Source: Salipiger mucosus DSM 16094
GTDB taxonomy: Bacteria; Pseudomonadota; Alphaproteobacteria; Rhodobacterales; Rhodobacteraceae
NCBI RefSeq assembly: GCF_000442255.1
Contig: NZ_KE557274.1
Span: 66,467 to 130,466 of the forward strand
DNA length: 64,000 bases
Reading direction: 5' to 3'
Shown: positions 9,531-18,433 of the stretch, piece after piece
Layout of the letters: each line of letters begins with the position of its first letter
Numbering within the stretch: the first letter of the stretch is position 1
Program-made: the position numbers and the translations under genes
Notes under the pieces: model-generated
The model's input: the letters and a program-made list of their open reading frames with translations, nothing else
Databases searched by the model: none
What the model was told of the DNA's origin: nothing

Positions 9531-9955
9531 GACGCCTTCTCCGTGAGATCATTTACGAGACGACGTGGATTGCGATCCGGCTCTTGGCAAGCGCGCAGGA
9601 AACATTTTGTCGGGTCGGGCATGCAGGCTTCGGAAGGTGTTCCGAGCCTGAGACGCGAAGCGCCGGATCCCAAAACAATGCAGGTCCATTCCAAGAATTC
9701 AGGATGTGTTTCCGGAAATTTCGCTGAGGGCGTACGCCCGAGCTTTGCAGGACCTGTGTCCAAAATCATGAGCGAGGAGGCCCGAATTCGGGCCGTGTTG
9801 CGTATTCGGGCTCATGCTGTTGCGTGATGTTGCGCGCGCAACGCGGCTCATCTCCAGGTCCGAATTTCCCGTGCCTGACCACTTCCCACGATGGACCGTG
9901 CGCTTTGGCTTCGCGGATACTGGCCGCCAGCAAGACGCGCAGAGGAGGAGACGTG
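9531..9955. other. Intergenic region with a 14-bp palindrome
   Basis: No supported gene. It contains the perfect palindrome GTTGCGCGCGCAAC (9829-9842) and two copies of ATTCGGGC just before it. It sits upstream of the monooxygenase-dehydrogenase pair, so it is a candidate operator region. Confidence 0.35.
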
Positions 9956-11755
9956 ATGCTCGATTCAACCGTGACGACCCGCACCCAGGAGGTGCTGGAT
10001 CGGCTCAATGCCGCTCTGGAAGGCGGCGATGCTGAAAGCGCAGCGGCCCTGTTTGCCACCGACAGTTACTGGCGAGACCTCGTGGCCGTGACCTGGAACC
10101 TGAAAACGGTCGAGGGGTCCACCGGTGTTGCCGACATGCTAACGCAGCAGTTGGCGCAGACCCGGCCGGGACGTTTCCAGATCCAGGACGGCGAACTCCC
10201 TGAAGAGGCTGACGGTATCGTTACCGCATGGATCACCTTCGAGACCAAGGCGGGCCGCGGTTGGGGACTGATGCGCCTGAAGGACGACCGGATCTGGACC
10301 CTTTTGACCGCGCTGCAGGAGCTCAAGGGATACGAGGAACACCGCGGCAAGCGGCGCCCGCTGGGTGCCCAGCATGGTGCCCAGAAGAACCGCAGCAGCT
10401 GGAAAGAGCGGCTGGAAGCGGAAGAGGCCTCGCTCGGATACGACACCCAGCCCTACACAGTGATCGTTGGTGGCGGACAGGGCGGAATCGCACTCGGTGC
10501 TCGCCTGCGGCAGCTGGGCGTTCCGGCCATCGTGCTCGACATGCACGACCGCCCCGGCGACCAGTGGCGCAGCCGCTACAAGTCGCTCTGCCTGCACGAC
10601 CCCGTTTGGTACGATCATCTGCCCTACATCAAGTTCCCCGACAATTGGCCCGTGTTCACACCCAAGGACAAGGTGGGCGACTGGCTCGAGATGTACACCA
10701 AGGTCATGGAGCTGAATTACTGGACCCGCTCCGAGGTCAAGAAGGCCGAATACGACGAAGCCTCGGGAAACTGGACCGTCGAGGTGAACCGTGACGGCGA
10801 AACCGTGATCCTGAACCCGACCCAGCTGGTGCTTGCGACCGGCATGTCTGGCAAGCCGAACATGCCGCAGTTCCCGGGGATGGACAGCTTCAAGGGAACG
10901 ATTCAGCACTCCTCGCAGCACGAAGGACCGGACGCATGGACCGGCAAGAAGGTCGTCGTCGTGGGATCGAACAATTCGGCCCACGACATCTGCGCCGCTC
11001 TCTGGGAAGCCGATGCCGACGTGACCATGGTGCAGAGATCCTCGACCCATATCGTTCGGTCCGACACGCTGATGGAGATCGGGCTCGGCGCGCTCTATTC
11101 GGAAGAAGCTGTCGCCAACGGTGTCACCACAGAGAAGGCGGACATGATCTTTGCCTCGCTTCCCTACCGGATCATGCACGAGTTCCAGATCCCGCTCTAT
11201 GACCAGATGCGTGAACGCGATGCAGAGTTTTACGCCGGACTCGAAAAGGCCGGCTTCCAGTTGGACTGGGGTGACGACGGTTCGGGCCTTTTCATGAAAT
11301 ACCTGCGCCGTGGCTCTGGATACTACATCGATGTCGGCGCGAGCCAGCTGATCATCGATGGCGAGGTGAAGCTCGTGAACGGCCAGGTTGACCACTTTGA
11401 CGAAACCGCGGTGGTCCTGTCAGACGGCACGCGGCTCGAGGCCGACCTGGTGGTCATGGCAACCGGCTATGGCTCGATGAATGGATGGGCCGCGGATCTG
11501 ATCAGCCAGGAAGTGGCCGACAAGGTCGGTAAGGTCTGGGGCCTCGGCTCAGACACCACAAAGGACCCCGGCCCTTGGGAAGGCGAGCAGCGCAACATGT
11601 GGAAGCCCACCCAACAGGAGAACCTCTGGTTCCACGGCGGCAACCTGCATCAGTCGCGGCATTACTCGCTCTACCTAGCCCTGCAACTGAAGGCCCGGAT
11701 GGAGGGATTGGACACCCCCGTCTACGGCCTGCAGGAGGTGCATCACCTGTCGTGA
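9956..11755 (+). CDS. FAD/NAD(P)-dependent monooxygenase with an N-terminal SnoaL-like domain
   Basis: A 599-aa protein. The ATG at 9956 is preceded by GGAGGAG. Residues 1-140 look like a SnoaL/NTF2-type alpha+beta domain (TQEVLDRLNAALEGGDAESA). From about 165 there is a class B flavin monooxygenase: FAD Rossmann motif VGGGQGGIALGARL, linker ATGMSGKPNMP, NADP Rossmann VVGSNNSAHDICAALWE and the late LVVMATGY motif. Proteins of this layout oxygenate small carbonyl or sulfur substrates; the substrate is unknown. It is followed 72 bp later by an alcohol dehydrogenase, which suggests one catabolic pathway. Confidence 0.85.
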   Translation: MLDSTVTTRTQEVLDRLNAALEGGDAESAAALFATDSYWRDLVAVTWNLKTVEGSTGVADMLTQQLAQTRPGRFQIQDGELPEEADGIVTAWITFETKAGRGWGLMRLKDDRIWTLLTALQELKGYEEHRGKRRPLGAQHGAQKNRSSWKERLEAEEASLGYDTQPYTVIVGGGQGGIALGARLRQLGVPAIVLDMHDRPGDQWRSRYKSLCLHDPVWYDHLPYIKFPDNWPVFTPKDKVGDWLEMYTKVMELNYWTRSEVKKAEYDEASGNWTVEVNRDGETVILNPTQLVLATGMSGKPNMPQFPGMDSFKGTIQHSSQHEGPDAWTGKKVVVVGSNNSAHDICAALWEADADVTMVQRSSTHIVRSDTLMEIGLGALYSEEAVANGVTTEKADMIFASLPYRIMHEFQIPLYDQMRERDAEFYAGLEKAGFQLDWGDDGSGLFMKYLRRGSGYYIDVGASQLIIDGEVKLVNGQVDHFDETAVVLSDGTRLEADLVVMATGYGSMNGWAADLISQEVADKVGKVWGLGSDTTKDPGPWEGEQRNMWKPTQQENLWFHGGNLHQSRHYSLYLALQLKARMEGLDTPVYGLQEVHHLS

Positions 11756-11827
11756 TGCACTCGGCGCGCCCGGACCTCTCCCGCTCCCCGGCCGGGCGCG
11801 CCGCAATTTCAATACTTGGAGGAAAAT

Positions 11828-12880
11828 ATGAAAGCAGCACGTTGGCATGGCGTGAAGGACATCCGTGTCGAGGATGTATCCGAACCGTCTCCCGGCCCTG
11901 GAGAGGTGAAAGTCAAAGTTGCCTGGACCGGCATCTGCGGCAGTGACCTGCACGAATACCTTGCCGGCCCGATCTTTGTGCCGGTGGACACGGAACACCC
12001 TCTGAGCCACGACAAGGCGCCGATCACCATGGGCCATGAGTACTGCGGCACGGTCACCCAGCTGGGCGAAGGCGTCGAAGGCCTCGCCGAGGGGGACCGT
12101 GTGGCAATCGAGCCGATCTTTGCCTGCGGCACCTGCCCGGCCTGTCTCGAAGGAAAATACAATCTCTGCGAGTCGCTGGGATTCGTGGGCCTATCTGGAG
12201 GTCACGGAGGTTTCTCCGCCTCATCCGTGGTGCCGGCTCGCATGGTCCACAAGATGCCCCAGGGTTTGTCGATGGAACAGGGCGCCCTGGTGGAGCCAGC
12301 TGCAGTCGCGCTTCACGGCGTCCGCCTGTCCAAGATAAAGGCTGGCGACACCGCCGCGGTGTTCGGCGCCGGACCGATTGGCCTACTCGTCGTAGAGTCG
12401 CTGCGCGTGGCAGGCGCCTCTCAGATCCATGTCGTGGAGCCATCCGACGTGCGGCGAAAGAAAGCTCTTGAGCTCGGCGCGACCACGGCCATCGACCCGA
12501 CGTCCAGTGATGCCGTCTCCGCGATCCGTGAGGCCACTGGCGGTGTGCATGTTGCGTTCGAGGTGACAGGCGTCCCGCAAGTGCTACCGCAATGCATCGA
12601 CGCCACGCGGCACGAAGGGCAAACACTGATCGTATCGATCTGGGAGGGTGAGGCCTCCTTCAACCCCAACACCGCTGTTCTCAAGGAACGCCAGCTGAAA
12701 GGCACTATCGCCTATCGAAACGTCTATCCTGCGGTGATGGAACTGATGACACAGGGCTATTTCAGTGCCGACAAGCTTGTGACCAAGCGGATCTCCCTGG
12801 ATGACATCGTCGCCGAGGGCTTTGAGGCTCTGGTGGCCGAGAAATCACACGTGAAAATCCTCGTCGAAGCTCCTGCCTGA
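11828..12880 (+). CDS. Zinc-dependent 2,3-butanediol-type dehydrogenase
   Basis: A 350-aa medium-chain dehydrogenase. The start follows GGAGGAAAAT. Catalytic zinc ligands are in TGICGSDLHEY and MGHEYCG. The structural zinc loop is CGTCPACLEGKYNLC. The NAD Rossmann motif is FGAGPIGLLV. The long GPIFVPVDTEHPLSHDKAPI insert is typical of 2,3-butanediol dehydrogenases. It probably interconverts a vicinal diol and a hydroxyketone with NAD(P). It is co-directional with the monooxygenase and is followed by a stem-loop. Confidence 0.85.
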   Translation: MKAARWHGVKDIRVEDVSEPSPGPGEVKVKVAWTGICGSDLHEYLAGPIFVPVDTEHPLSHDKAPITMGHEYCGTVTQLGEGVEGLAEGDRVAIEPIFACGTCPACLEGKYNLCESLGFVGLSGGHGGFSASSVVPARMVHKMPQGLSMEQGALVEPAAVALHGVRLSKIKAGDTAAVFGAGPIGLLVVESLRVAGASQIHVVEPSDVRRKKALELGATTAIDPTSSDAVSAIREATGGVHVAFEVTGVPQVLPQCIDATRHEGQTLIVSIWEGEASFNPNTAVLKERQLKGTIAYRNVYPAVMELMTQGYFSADKLVTKRISLDDIVAEGFEALVAEKSHVKILVEAPA

Positions 12881-12885
12881 AGGAC

Positions 12886-12914
12886 GTTGGGCGCGGTCCT
12901 GATCCGCGCCCAAC
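12886..12914 (+). terminator. Stem-loop after the dehydrogenase gene
   Basis: GTTGGGCGCGG pairs perfectly with CCGCGCCCAAC around a 7-nt loop, 6 bp past the stop codon. There is no T-run after it, so it may act as an RNA end stabiliser rather than an intrinsic terminator. Confidence 0.5.
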
Positions 12915-13061
12915 CGCAAAGCATCCTAACCACAGTCGTCGCTGTGGCGTTCTTCCAAGGTATCGATTGCGTCGGAATGCAGACAGGCGCGATCTCGATG
13001 CCAAAAACGGGAAACCAACGATGATCAAGTTGTCCAACGAGAAGCACGCTTAGAACACGTC

Positions 13062-13274
13062 TCATGGTGGCCAGGATAGCCCATGGTTCCATTCCCGCAT
13101 TAGAACGGGTCCGAAGCGTGCCCACCTCGCACTCACATCGTGTGCAAGAAATATCCAGTTATCTTCGATTGAAAATCTTCCGAGCTCACCCAGCACCCCG
13201 TGGCGCTGGGCAAGAGCACGGACATGCGGGAAGGCCGCGACCTTGATCTCGCTGACCGTAACCTTTTCCACCAT
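13062..13274 (-). CDS. Possible small protein of unknown function
   Basis: A 70-aa frame starting MVEKVTVSEIKVAAFPHVRA with CGGAG upstream. Its composition is protein-like (balanced, with a plausible amphipathic N-terminus), but there is no recognisable domain. It is divergent from the luxR gene. It is the only credible coding candidate in the 570-bp gap 12881-13449; otherwise the gap holds no gene. Confidence 0.3.
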   Translation of the reverse strand: MVEKVTVSEIKVAAFPHVRALAQRHGVLGELGRFSIEDNWIFLAHDVSARWARFGPVLMREWNHGLSWPP

Positions 13275-13449
13275 TCACGTACGCTCCGCAGGAATTCAGA
13301 CCCCACCTTCGCGCGAAGGCCCGCCTTCGTTCAGGCCCGTCAGCGCTCCCCGAGCAGGGCCATGTAGGCATTCGTCTATCAGGGCTGCCTCACATCTGGA
13401 CACCGTCAACGTTCCTTTCCAATATCCCTGTCCGGGGGAAGGGAACGAC

Positions 13450-14202
13450 ATGCAAAACACGCGATTTGGAAATCTGGTCATCGACACCGCCGACATCCTG
13501 GCGCGGGCAGAGAACGGTGAAGATGCCTGGTGGGCCGTGAACCGAGTTGCTGCCAGTATCGGGGGCAATGCGGTGAATGCCGGAGCCTTCCAGACCAGCT
13601 CGCGCGAGATCGCCTGGATCCGCAGCTCCATGGATCCACTCTGGCTCGAGGAGTACTCGGACGACGGCCTGTTCGGTGTCGACCCCCTGCTGCAGGCTGC
13701 CATGTCCGCAGCTGCGCCGCCGTTGTACGACGTGGCCGGGATGGATCGCCACGCCCCACGAGCCGGAAAGCTCCGCGATCTCCACAACGGCATGATGGGA
13801 TACGACTACAACCACATGATCACACACAGCTGGTTCGAGGACGGCTCCGGGATGTGCCTCGCGCTGAGCTGCCGGGAAGACCCTCAGGATCTCTTCGGGC
13901 CGGGCACGGCGCGCGCCTTCTCCGCCATCTCGGCAATGATGGCCAGTCGCCTGGTCGCACCGGGTGACAACCTGCACGAGGGATGGGCCTACGGGGCCGG
14001 GTGGCAGGCCCTGCTGCCTCGCGAGTGCGACGTGCTGGCCTACCTCGCCAACGGAATGACCGAGGGCGAGATCGCCGAGCGCCTCGGGATCACACAGTTC
14101 GACGTCTGGCGGATCGTGGCCGCCACGTCGAAGAAAATGAAGGCCCGCACGCCCTACCAGGCGCTCGCCCTGGCCATCGCGAGAGGCCAAGTTCAGATCT
14201 GA
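13450..14202 (+). CDS. LuxR-family transcriptional regulator with autoinducer-binding-like domain
   Basis: A 250-aa protein. The ATG at 13450 follows GGGGGAAGGG. Residues 15-165 fit an autoinducer-binding fold (MDPLWLEEYSDDGLFGVDPL, DYNHMITHSWF). Residues 185-245 are the LuxR helix-turn-helix (LLPRECDVLAYLANGMTEGE, IAERLGITQFDVWR). The last recognition segment is atypical (TQFDVW instead of the usual S-x-x-T-V). No luxI is in the window, so it would be a solo regulator. Confidence 0.85.
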   Translation: MQNTRFGNLVIDTADILARAENGEDAWWAVNRVAASIGGNAVNAGAFQTSSREIAWIRSSMDPLWLEEYSDDGLFGVDPLLQAAMSAAAPPLYDVAGMDRHAPRAGKLRDLHNGMMGYDYNHMITHSWFEDGSGMCLALSCREDPQDLFGPGTARAFSAISAMMASRLVAPGDNLHEGWAYGAGWQALLPRECDVLAYLANGMTEGEIAERLGITQFDVWRIVAATSKKMKARTPYQALALAIARGQVQI

Positions 14203-14285
14203 TCGTCAAGGTCAAGGTCAGGGTCAGACTGGAGCCATTCAGACCGTTTGGCAGGCCCTTGTCTCGATCAGCCTCGAAAAAGAAA

Positions 14286-14307
14286 ACGGCCGCCCGAAGG
14301 CGACCGT
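14286..14307 (-). terminator. Rho-independent terminator of the PRC-barrel-like gene
   Basis: A 9-bp stem (one mismatch) with a TTCG tetraloop when read on the minus strand, followed by TTTTCTTTTTC. It lies 27 bp past the stop of the 14334 gene. Confidence 0.85.
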
Positions 14308-14333
14308 CTCCTGATTGAAGTATGTCCGGTCCC

Positions 14334-14846
14334 TCAACCGTCTGACCTCATCTCCACTTCGGCCGCCGTCTGCAGCGCCGCGGCGAATTCGGCCTTGCTC
14401 ATGTCGAGCACGACGCCATCCTCGGTCACGTCAAGTGAGCTCACCTGCACCGCCGCGTTCTCGATGGCACGCTCGTCGGCGCCCTCCATCTCCCCGTCGA
14501 GGTCAATGATCACGCGGTCTGCGTCCATGTCGGTCTCGTAGATGGTCCCGAGGACCTCCCCGTCACTCGAGTGTACCACCGCATCGCCGGTCACGGCCGC
14601 ATCCAGCTGGGCCGAGATGTTGGATGCACCCGCATAGGCGCCCTCGGCCGCGCCACCCACGGCCTCGACGCCTGCCTGGGCCGTGTCGGTTGCTGTCTCG
14701 CCGATGGCATAGACCGTGTCAGCGATCTCTCCGGCGGCATTGGAGGCCTGGGCCGTCACGCTGGCTTCGTTGTCGGACTGAGCGCTGGCGACGCCCGCGG
14801 CGATCATAGCGATTGCGGCAGTGGCGGTGAGAAACCGGTTGGTCAT
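14334..14846 (-). CDS. Exported PRC-barrel-like protein
   Basis: A 170-aa protein with a signal peptide (MTNRFLTATAAIAMIAAGV, cleaved after SAQS). Residues 30-80 are Ala/Gly/Thr-rich. The C-terminal half (DGEVLGTIYETDMDADRVII, VSSLDVTEDGVVLDM) matches the PRC-barrel pattern of small periplasmic proteins in this group. Expressed alone and ended by a strong terminator. Function unknown. Confidence 0.75.
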   Translation of the reverse strand: MTNRFLTATAAIAMIAAGVASAQSDNEASVTAQASNAAGEIADTVYAIGETATDTAQAGVEAVGGAAEGAYAGASNISAQLDAAVTGDAVVHSSDGEVLGTIYETDMDADRVIIDLDGEMEGADERAIENAAVQVSSLDVTEDGVVLDMSKAEFAAALQTAAEVEMRSDG

Positions 14847-15018
14847 GATTCAATTCTTCCTTTTTCCTTGTTCTCGTCCCCCCAATGCGGCCGGTCTCCT
14901 GCTCGTTCCATGAAAAACCTGCCGCAATACCTGACAATGGAGGTATTTCGTCGATGTCACCTTCTTGGTTCTGTCCTCGGGCCATGTCTGTGTCAGTGCC
15001 CGAAGGAAAAAAATTCAC

Positions 15019-15312
15019 ATGAGAGCAATCTCGATCTTCCTGAACGTCATCCTTCCCGGCACCGGCTCAATCCGGCTGGGTGAGCTCGCCACCGGCACCA
15101 CGCAGCTCATCCTCTTTTTCCTCGGGTGGATCATGATCCTGACCATGAAAGGCATCGGGCCCTATGCAGGTGCCGCGATGACATTCTGCGCCTGGTCCTG
15201 GGGATTGGTGTCCGCAGCACGTGCTGACGGTTTCTCGAAGGAGGCTGGTGGAGCCGACCGCCCGGTCGAAATCGAAACACATGTCATCCGGTCCGGTGAC
15301 GCCGAGATGTAG
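15019..15312 (+). CDS. Small TM2-like membrane protein
   Basis: A 97-aa protein. The ATG at 15019 follows GAAGG. Two or three hydrophobic segments (ISIFLNVILPGTGSIRLGEL, LILFFLGWIMIL, GAAMTFCAWSWGLVS) with the PGxGxxRLG pattern resemble TM2-type proteins, followed by a short cytoplasmic tail. Function unknown. Confidence 0.65.
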   Translation: MRAISIFLNVILPGTGSIRLGELATGTTQLILFFLGWIMILTMKGIGPYAGAAMTFCAWSWGLVSAARADGFSKEAGGADRPVEIETHVIRSGDAEM

Positions 15313-15441
15313 CTATGGCGGTTCGCATATGAGAGGCATAGGGTCTCAGCTCGACCGGTCCAAAACTCTGAAAATTCAGCGTCAACTCACGAAATGTTTC
15401 AGTTGTTACAGTACACCAAATCAGGGCCGATTTGGGCTCCA

Positions 15442-15500
15442 AAAAATGGTACGTAACTGTACCCAGGTCGGCAATCTGGGTACAGTTTGGTACCATTTTT
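15442..15500. repeat. 25-bp inverted repeat between convergent genes
   Basis: The left arm 15442-15466 (starts AAAAATGGTAC, ends CTGTACCCAG) pairs with 15476-15500 at 23 of 25 positions around a 9-nt loop. A-tract and T-tract edges make it a good bidirectional terminator between the genes ending at 15312 and 15594. The inner GGTACC and long arms would also fit an operator. The gap 15313-15593 holds no gene. Confidence 0.7.
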
Positions 15501-15593
15501 GAGGCCGTTTTTATGCCTCAGGCATCAACTCCAAAATGTTGCAATTGTGATCGAATACGCCCGATTGTAGGGCTTCCAACACCGGCCGCGTGG

Positions 15594-16244
15594 TCAATTG
15601 ACCCTGCACAGCGTGTGGATGACCCGGATGTCTTCACCGAAGTCGGCATTGCCAGGCAGGTAGTCTTTCGGATCCGTGATCTCCAGGATCGTCCAGAGCC
15701 CCTCCTGCTCAATTACTTCCACTGTCTTCCCGAACTCGAGCTGTTCCCAGCGGTCCGTGCGCTGCGTGAACGTGATGACGCCACCCGATTTCACGATCCG
15801 ACAGAGATCCCGGAGCAGAGCCGCGGAGTCCTCGATGTAGGTCAGGACCCCCACCGAGGCGGCCGCATCCATCGAGTTGTCTTTGATCGGCAGCGGGACA
15901 TCCTGCAGATCGACACCCATGAGACGCTGGTAGGCACCGTTCTCCTCGGCCAGTTTCAGGGACTCTTCCGAGATATCGATGCCATGGATCCTGAAATCGC
16001 CGGCCATCCGCATCGCGATGCTGAAGAGCCCCGTCCCGCATCCCACGTCGAGGATACGGGCCCCTGGCCTGAGATGCCCGGCGATCAGATCTGCCGCATC
16101 CATCGGTGCCGTGTAGTTCCAGGATTTCAGGGTCTCGTCGTAACTCTTGGCCCAGTCGTCATAGTAGTCCGATACGGCCCCGGAATCCGTCGCCCCTGAC
16201 TTGAGGTCGAACGCCTTGTCCTGGTCTCTGTCATCGTCAGCCAT
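15594..16244 (-). CDS. Class I SAM-dependent methyltransferase
   Basis: A 216-aa protein. The ATG at 16244 follows CAGGAGGGCCGG. Motif I is ILDVGCGTGLFSIAM, the acidic SAM ligand is HGIDISEESLKLA, and motif III is IVKSGGVITFTQR. The N-terminal YYDDWAKSYDETLKSWNY is typical of Methyltransf_11/25 proteins acting on small molecules. The substrate is not evident. Confidence 0.85.
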   Translation of the reverse strand: MADDDRDQDKAFDLKSGATDSGAVSDYYDDWAKSYDETLKSWNYTAPMDAADLIAGHLRPGARILDVGCGTGLFSIAMRMAGDFRIHGIDISEESLKLAEENGAYQRLMGVDLQDVPLPIKDNSMDAAASVGVLTYIEDSAALLRDLCRIVKSGGVITFTQRTDRWEQLEFGKTVEVIEQEGLWTILEITDPKDYLPGNADFGEDIRVIHTLCRVN

Positions 16245-16346
16245 CCGGCCCTCCTGAATTTCCCGGGCCGTGGCCATGCTAGCGGTTGCCCGGGGAACCG
16301 GTATCACCGATGTCGCCTGGCGGCCACTCCGACCGCTCCCAGATGA

Positions 16347-17414
16347 TCAGCTCGGGAACTCCGAGCTCGTATTGCCGTGATAAACGCCGGCCAGCTTCAG
16401 CTTCTCGATGCGATCCTCGTAGAAATCGGCGGACTGCCGGACGGTCGTCACCTCGTCGGGCACCGGTCGCGCGTGCGGACCGATGTCATCCAGGCTCCAG
16501 GCTGACTGGGACCGGCCGTAGGACTGGCGAGCTGTCTTGGTCACCACGTGTCCCGACAGGGCGGAAACCTCGGCCGGCTCGAGGACCGATTTCATGTTCG
16601 CTACGAACTGATGACGGCAACTGTAGAGGCTGAAGTGCTTCTTTCGCCGCGGGAAGATGTCTTCGCCGACCGTGTAAAGGAGCTTGCCGACCCGTGATTT
16701 CACGACATCGAAGCGCCCTTCCTCCTGCCACTGGAGACCCCGTTCCGACACCCGGTGGATCGCGTTCAGGGTCTGTGTCCGGAGGTCAGACAGGTCCAGG
16801 GTCCGGACCACTCCATTTCCCCGGGCATTGGTCGCCTTGGCATTGAGGACGTAAAGCCAGCTGTACCACCTCCTGGACTTGGGGTCCTGGTAGGTCTGGA
16901 AAGCAGTTGCCCGCCACTCGATGGGACGGAGGCCGGTGTGGATCGAGGCCTCGAGCCAGTCGCCCAGGATCGGCGCCAACTTGGATCTCGACTTGTACTG
17001 CAGGTAGGCGTGAACCATGTCCAGCTCCGCCTTCGGGAACTTCTTCTCCTTCATGGTCGAGGTCCTTTTTTCAAGGCGGTCCCCGCGCCCGGATCGTTTC
17101 CCGGCCGTCTCATCGCCTTCGACGATGTCGTTGTCCAGCATGTCCAGGGCCACGTCTATGTCGCTGTCCGGCTTGCCCATCAGGGTATGGTAGGCGGCCT
17201 GCCGGTAGACCCGCCAGGTCGAGGACCGCAGCTCCGGTTTGATGGAGATCAGCCAGGCCACGAATTCGACGGCCGCGAAGTCGTCGTAGTCCTGCGGGAT
17301 CCCCTGCTCGCGCTTGTAGCGATTGATCAGCATCCGGCCGCGGTTGAGGTACTGCGAAGAGGTCGCCTTGGAGACGGTCGTGTTCTCGCGTGCATAGGCG
17401 CTGGGCGACTGCAT
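16347..17414 (-). CDS. Tyrosine recombinase / phage-type integrase
   Basis: A 355-aa frame from the ATG at 17414. Catalytic residues of the family are visible: Arg163 in IHTGLRPIEW, Lys193 region in LNAKATN, Arg267 with His268 in LYSCRHQF, His289 in LSGHVVT, and nucleophile Tyr299 in ARQSYGRS. The N-terminal part has a SAM-like core-binding domain. The same frame stays open upstream for over 600 bp and reads coding-like sequence (a coiled coil, ILDRVKAARRKLQEANKDL), so the true protein is probably longer than this ATG allows. No att site was found. Confidence 0.75.
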   Translation of the reverse strand: MQSPSAYARENTTVSKATSSQYLNRGRMLINRYKREQGIPQDYDDFAAVEFVAWLISIKPELRSSTWRVYRQAAYHTLMGKPDSDIDVALDMLDNDIVEGDETAGKRSGRGDRLEKRTSTMKEKKFPKAELDMVHAYLQYKSRSKLAPILGDWLEASIHTGLRPIEWRATAFQTYQDPKSRRWYSWLYVLNAKATNARGNGVVRTLDLSDLRTQTLNAIHRVSERGLQWQEEGRFDVVKSRVGKLLYTVGEDIFPRRKKHFSLYSCRHQFVANMKSVLEPAEVSALSGHVVTKTARQSYGRSQSAWSLDDIGPHARPVPDEVTTVRQSADFYEDRIEKLKLAGVYHGNTSSEFPS

Positions 17415-18331
17415 TGATGGCGTGGCGCCCTCGGTCTGATCGAGATCCTTGTTGGCCTCCTGCAGCTTGCGGCGGGCGGCCTTGACCCGGTCGAGGATTT
17501 CGGGATCCGGCCCCGGGGGACGAGAGGGATCGATGGGTGTCTTGGGAGTTCCCCCCTCGGGTTCACCGCCCGGGAACCTCAGGTTCTTGAGGCTCGGCCG
17601 CGGTCCTCTGGCCTGGGCCGGGGATCCCGTTTGTTCGGCGGAGGAGGCCGCTGTTTTGTCAACATTGGAAGACGCCTGTCTGCGCCCAGCGCCTCGGGTG
17701 TCAACATTGGGGGTGTCGGGGCCCTGACCAGGGGAGCCTGTCGGGGAGCTGTTCCCGCGGGATGCTGCGGGTGCCTTGTCAACATTGGGAGAAGAGGTGG
17801 CCTGACCCCGTGAAGCGGTGTCGGTGTCAACATTGGCGGAGCGGTGTCGGGGCCCGGCACTGGTCGGGGGTTTTGTGTCAACATTGGAAGATGTTGGGGC
17901 GCCAGCTCCGGAGGAGGGGTGGGCCCTGCCCTTCGCGGACGGCGACGCCGGACGGATGTTGAGGCCGCCAAGCCGTGGCTTGGGCCGGGTGGCTGACGGC
18001 CAGCGGGCCGGGTCCCGGTGGAGCCGGGTGTGTCAGCGGCCTTGCCGGTGCCGGTTGGGGCGCCCGTGGTGCTCCTGGGGGTGTCGGGGCCCTGTGGGCC
18101 TTGGGGACGGGACGCTGGGCGGCCGGAGCCGGACGGGGTGCCGGTGGAGCCGGGATGGGATCCTGGATCCCCTGGGTGACCGGGGTCGGCTCCGGTTTCA
18201 GGGGATTGGTCCCCGTTTTTCCCCGGAGGGGTTTGGTGTCTTTTGTCCTGGTGATCAGGCATCGTCTGATCCTCCTGTGGGTCAGCCTGTGGGTCAGTAA
18301 TCGTTTTCGTTCTTTGAATGACTTCTGTCAT
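17415..18331 (-). pseudogene. Disordered, repeat-bearing 5' extension of the recombinase gene, apparently out of frame
   Basis: The recombinase frame is open from 18032 down to 17415 with no ATG, GTG or TTG. It reads a Pro/Ser-rich tail with five copies of NVD(T/K) and then a charged coiled coil joined to the recombinase. A start-bearing frame (18331-17579, MTEVIQRTKTITDPQADPQE, 250 aa, Pro/Gly/Thr-rich) overlaps it in another phase. The simplest reading is one gene of roughly 600 codons carrying a frameshift near 18035, where the recombinase frame meets a TGA. Alternatives are a programmed shift or an unrelated low-complexity ORF. Confidence 0.45.
17657..17887 (-). repeat. Five identical 12-bp direct repeats (CCAATGTTGACA)
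   Basis: Copies at 17657-17668, 17699-17710, 17777-17788, 17825-17836 and 17876-17887. Start-to-start distances are 42, 78, 48 and 51 bp, all multiples of three, so each encodes (P/S/A)NVD in the recombinase frame. Codons are identical in every copy (AAT GTT GAC), unusual for such GC-rich surroundings. A sixth copy lies at 30118-30129. Confidence 0.85.
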
Positions 18332-18433
18332 GAAATAGGGGCGTGCGAGGCACTGGAGCCCGATTTTCGAGATTGGAGAACGTATGTTTCTCGGAAAGGG
18401 TCCTGTTCTTGATCTTGAGAGCTCTCCCCCCAT

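Noticed and set aside
10139-11395. Long antisense ORF (418 aa) over the monooxygenase gene
   Set aside because: Histidine/valine-rich shadow typical of GC-rich antisense frames; the plus-strand gene is clearly real.
17657-17887. The CCAATGTTGACA repeats as promoter -35 boxes (TTGACA)
   Set aside because: No -10-like sequence follows any of the five copies at 16-18 bp, and the copies keep codon phase.
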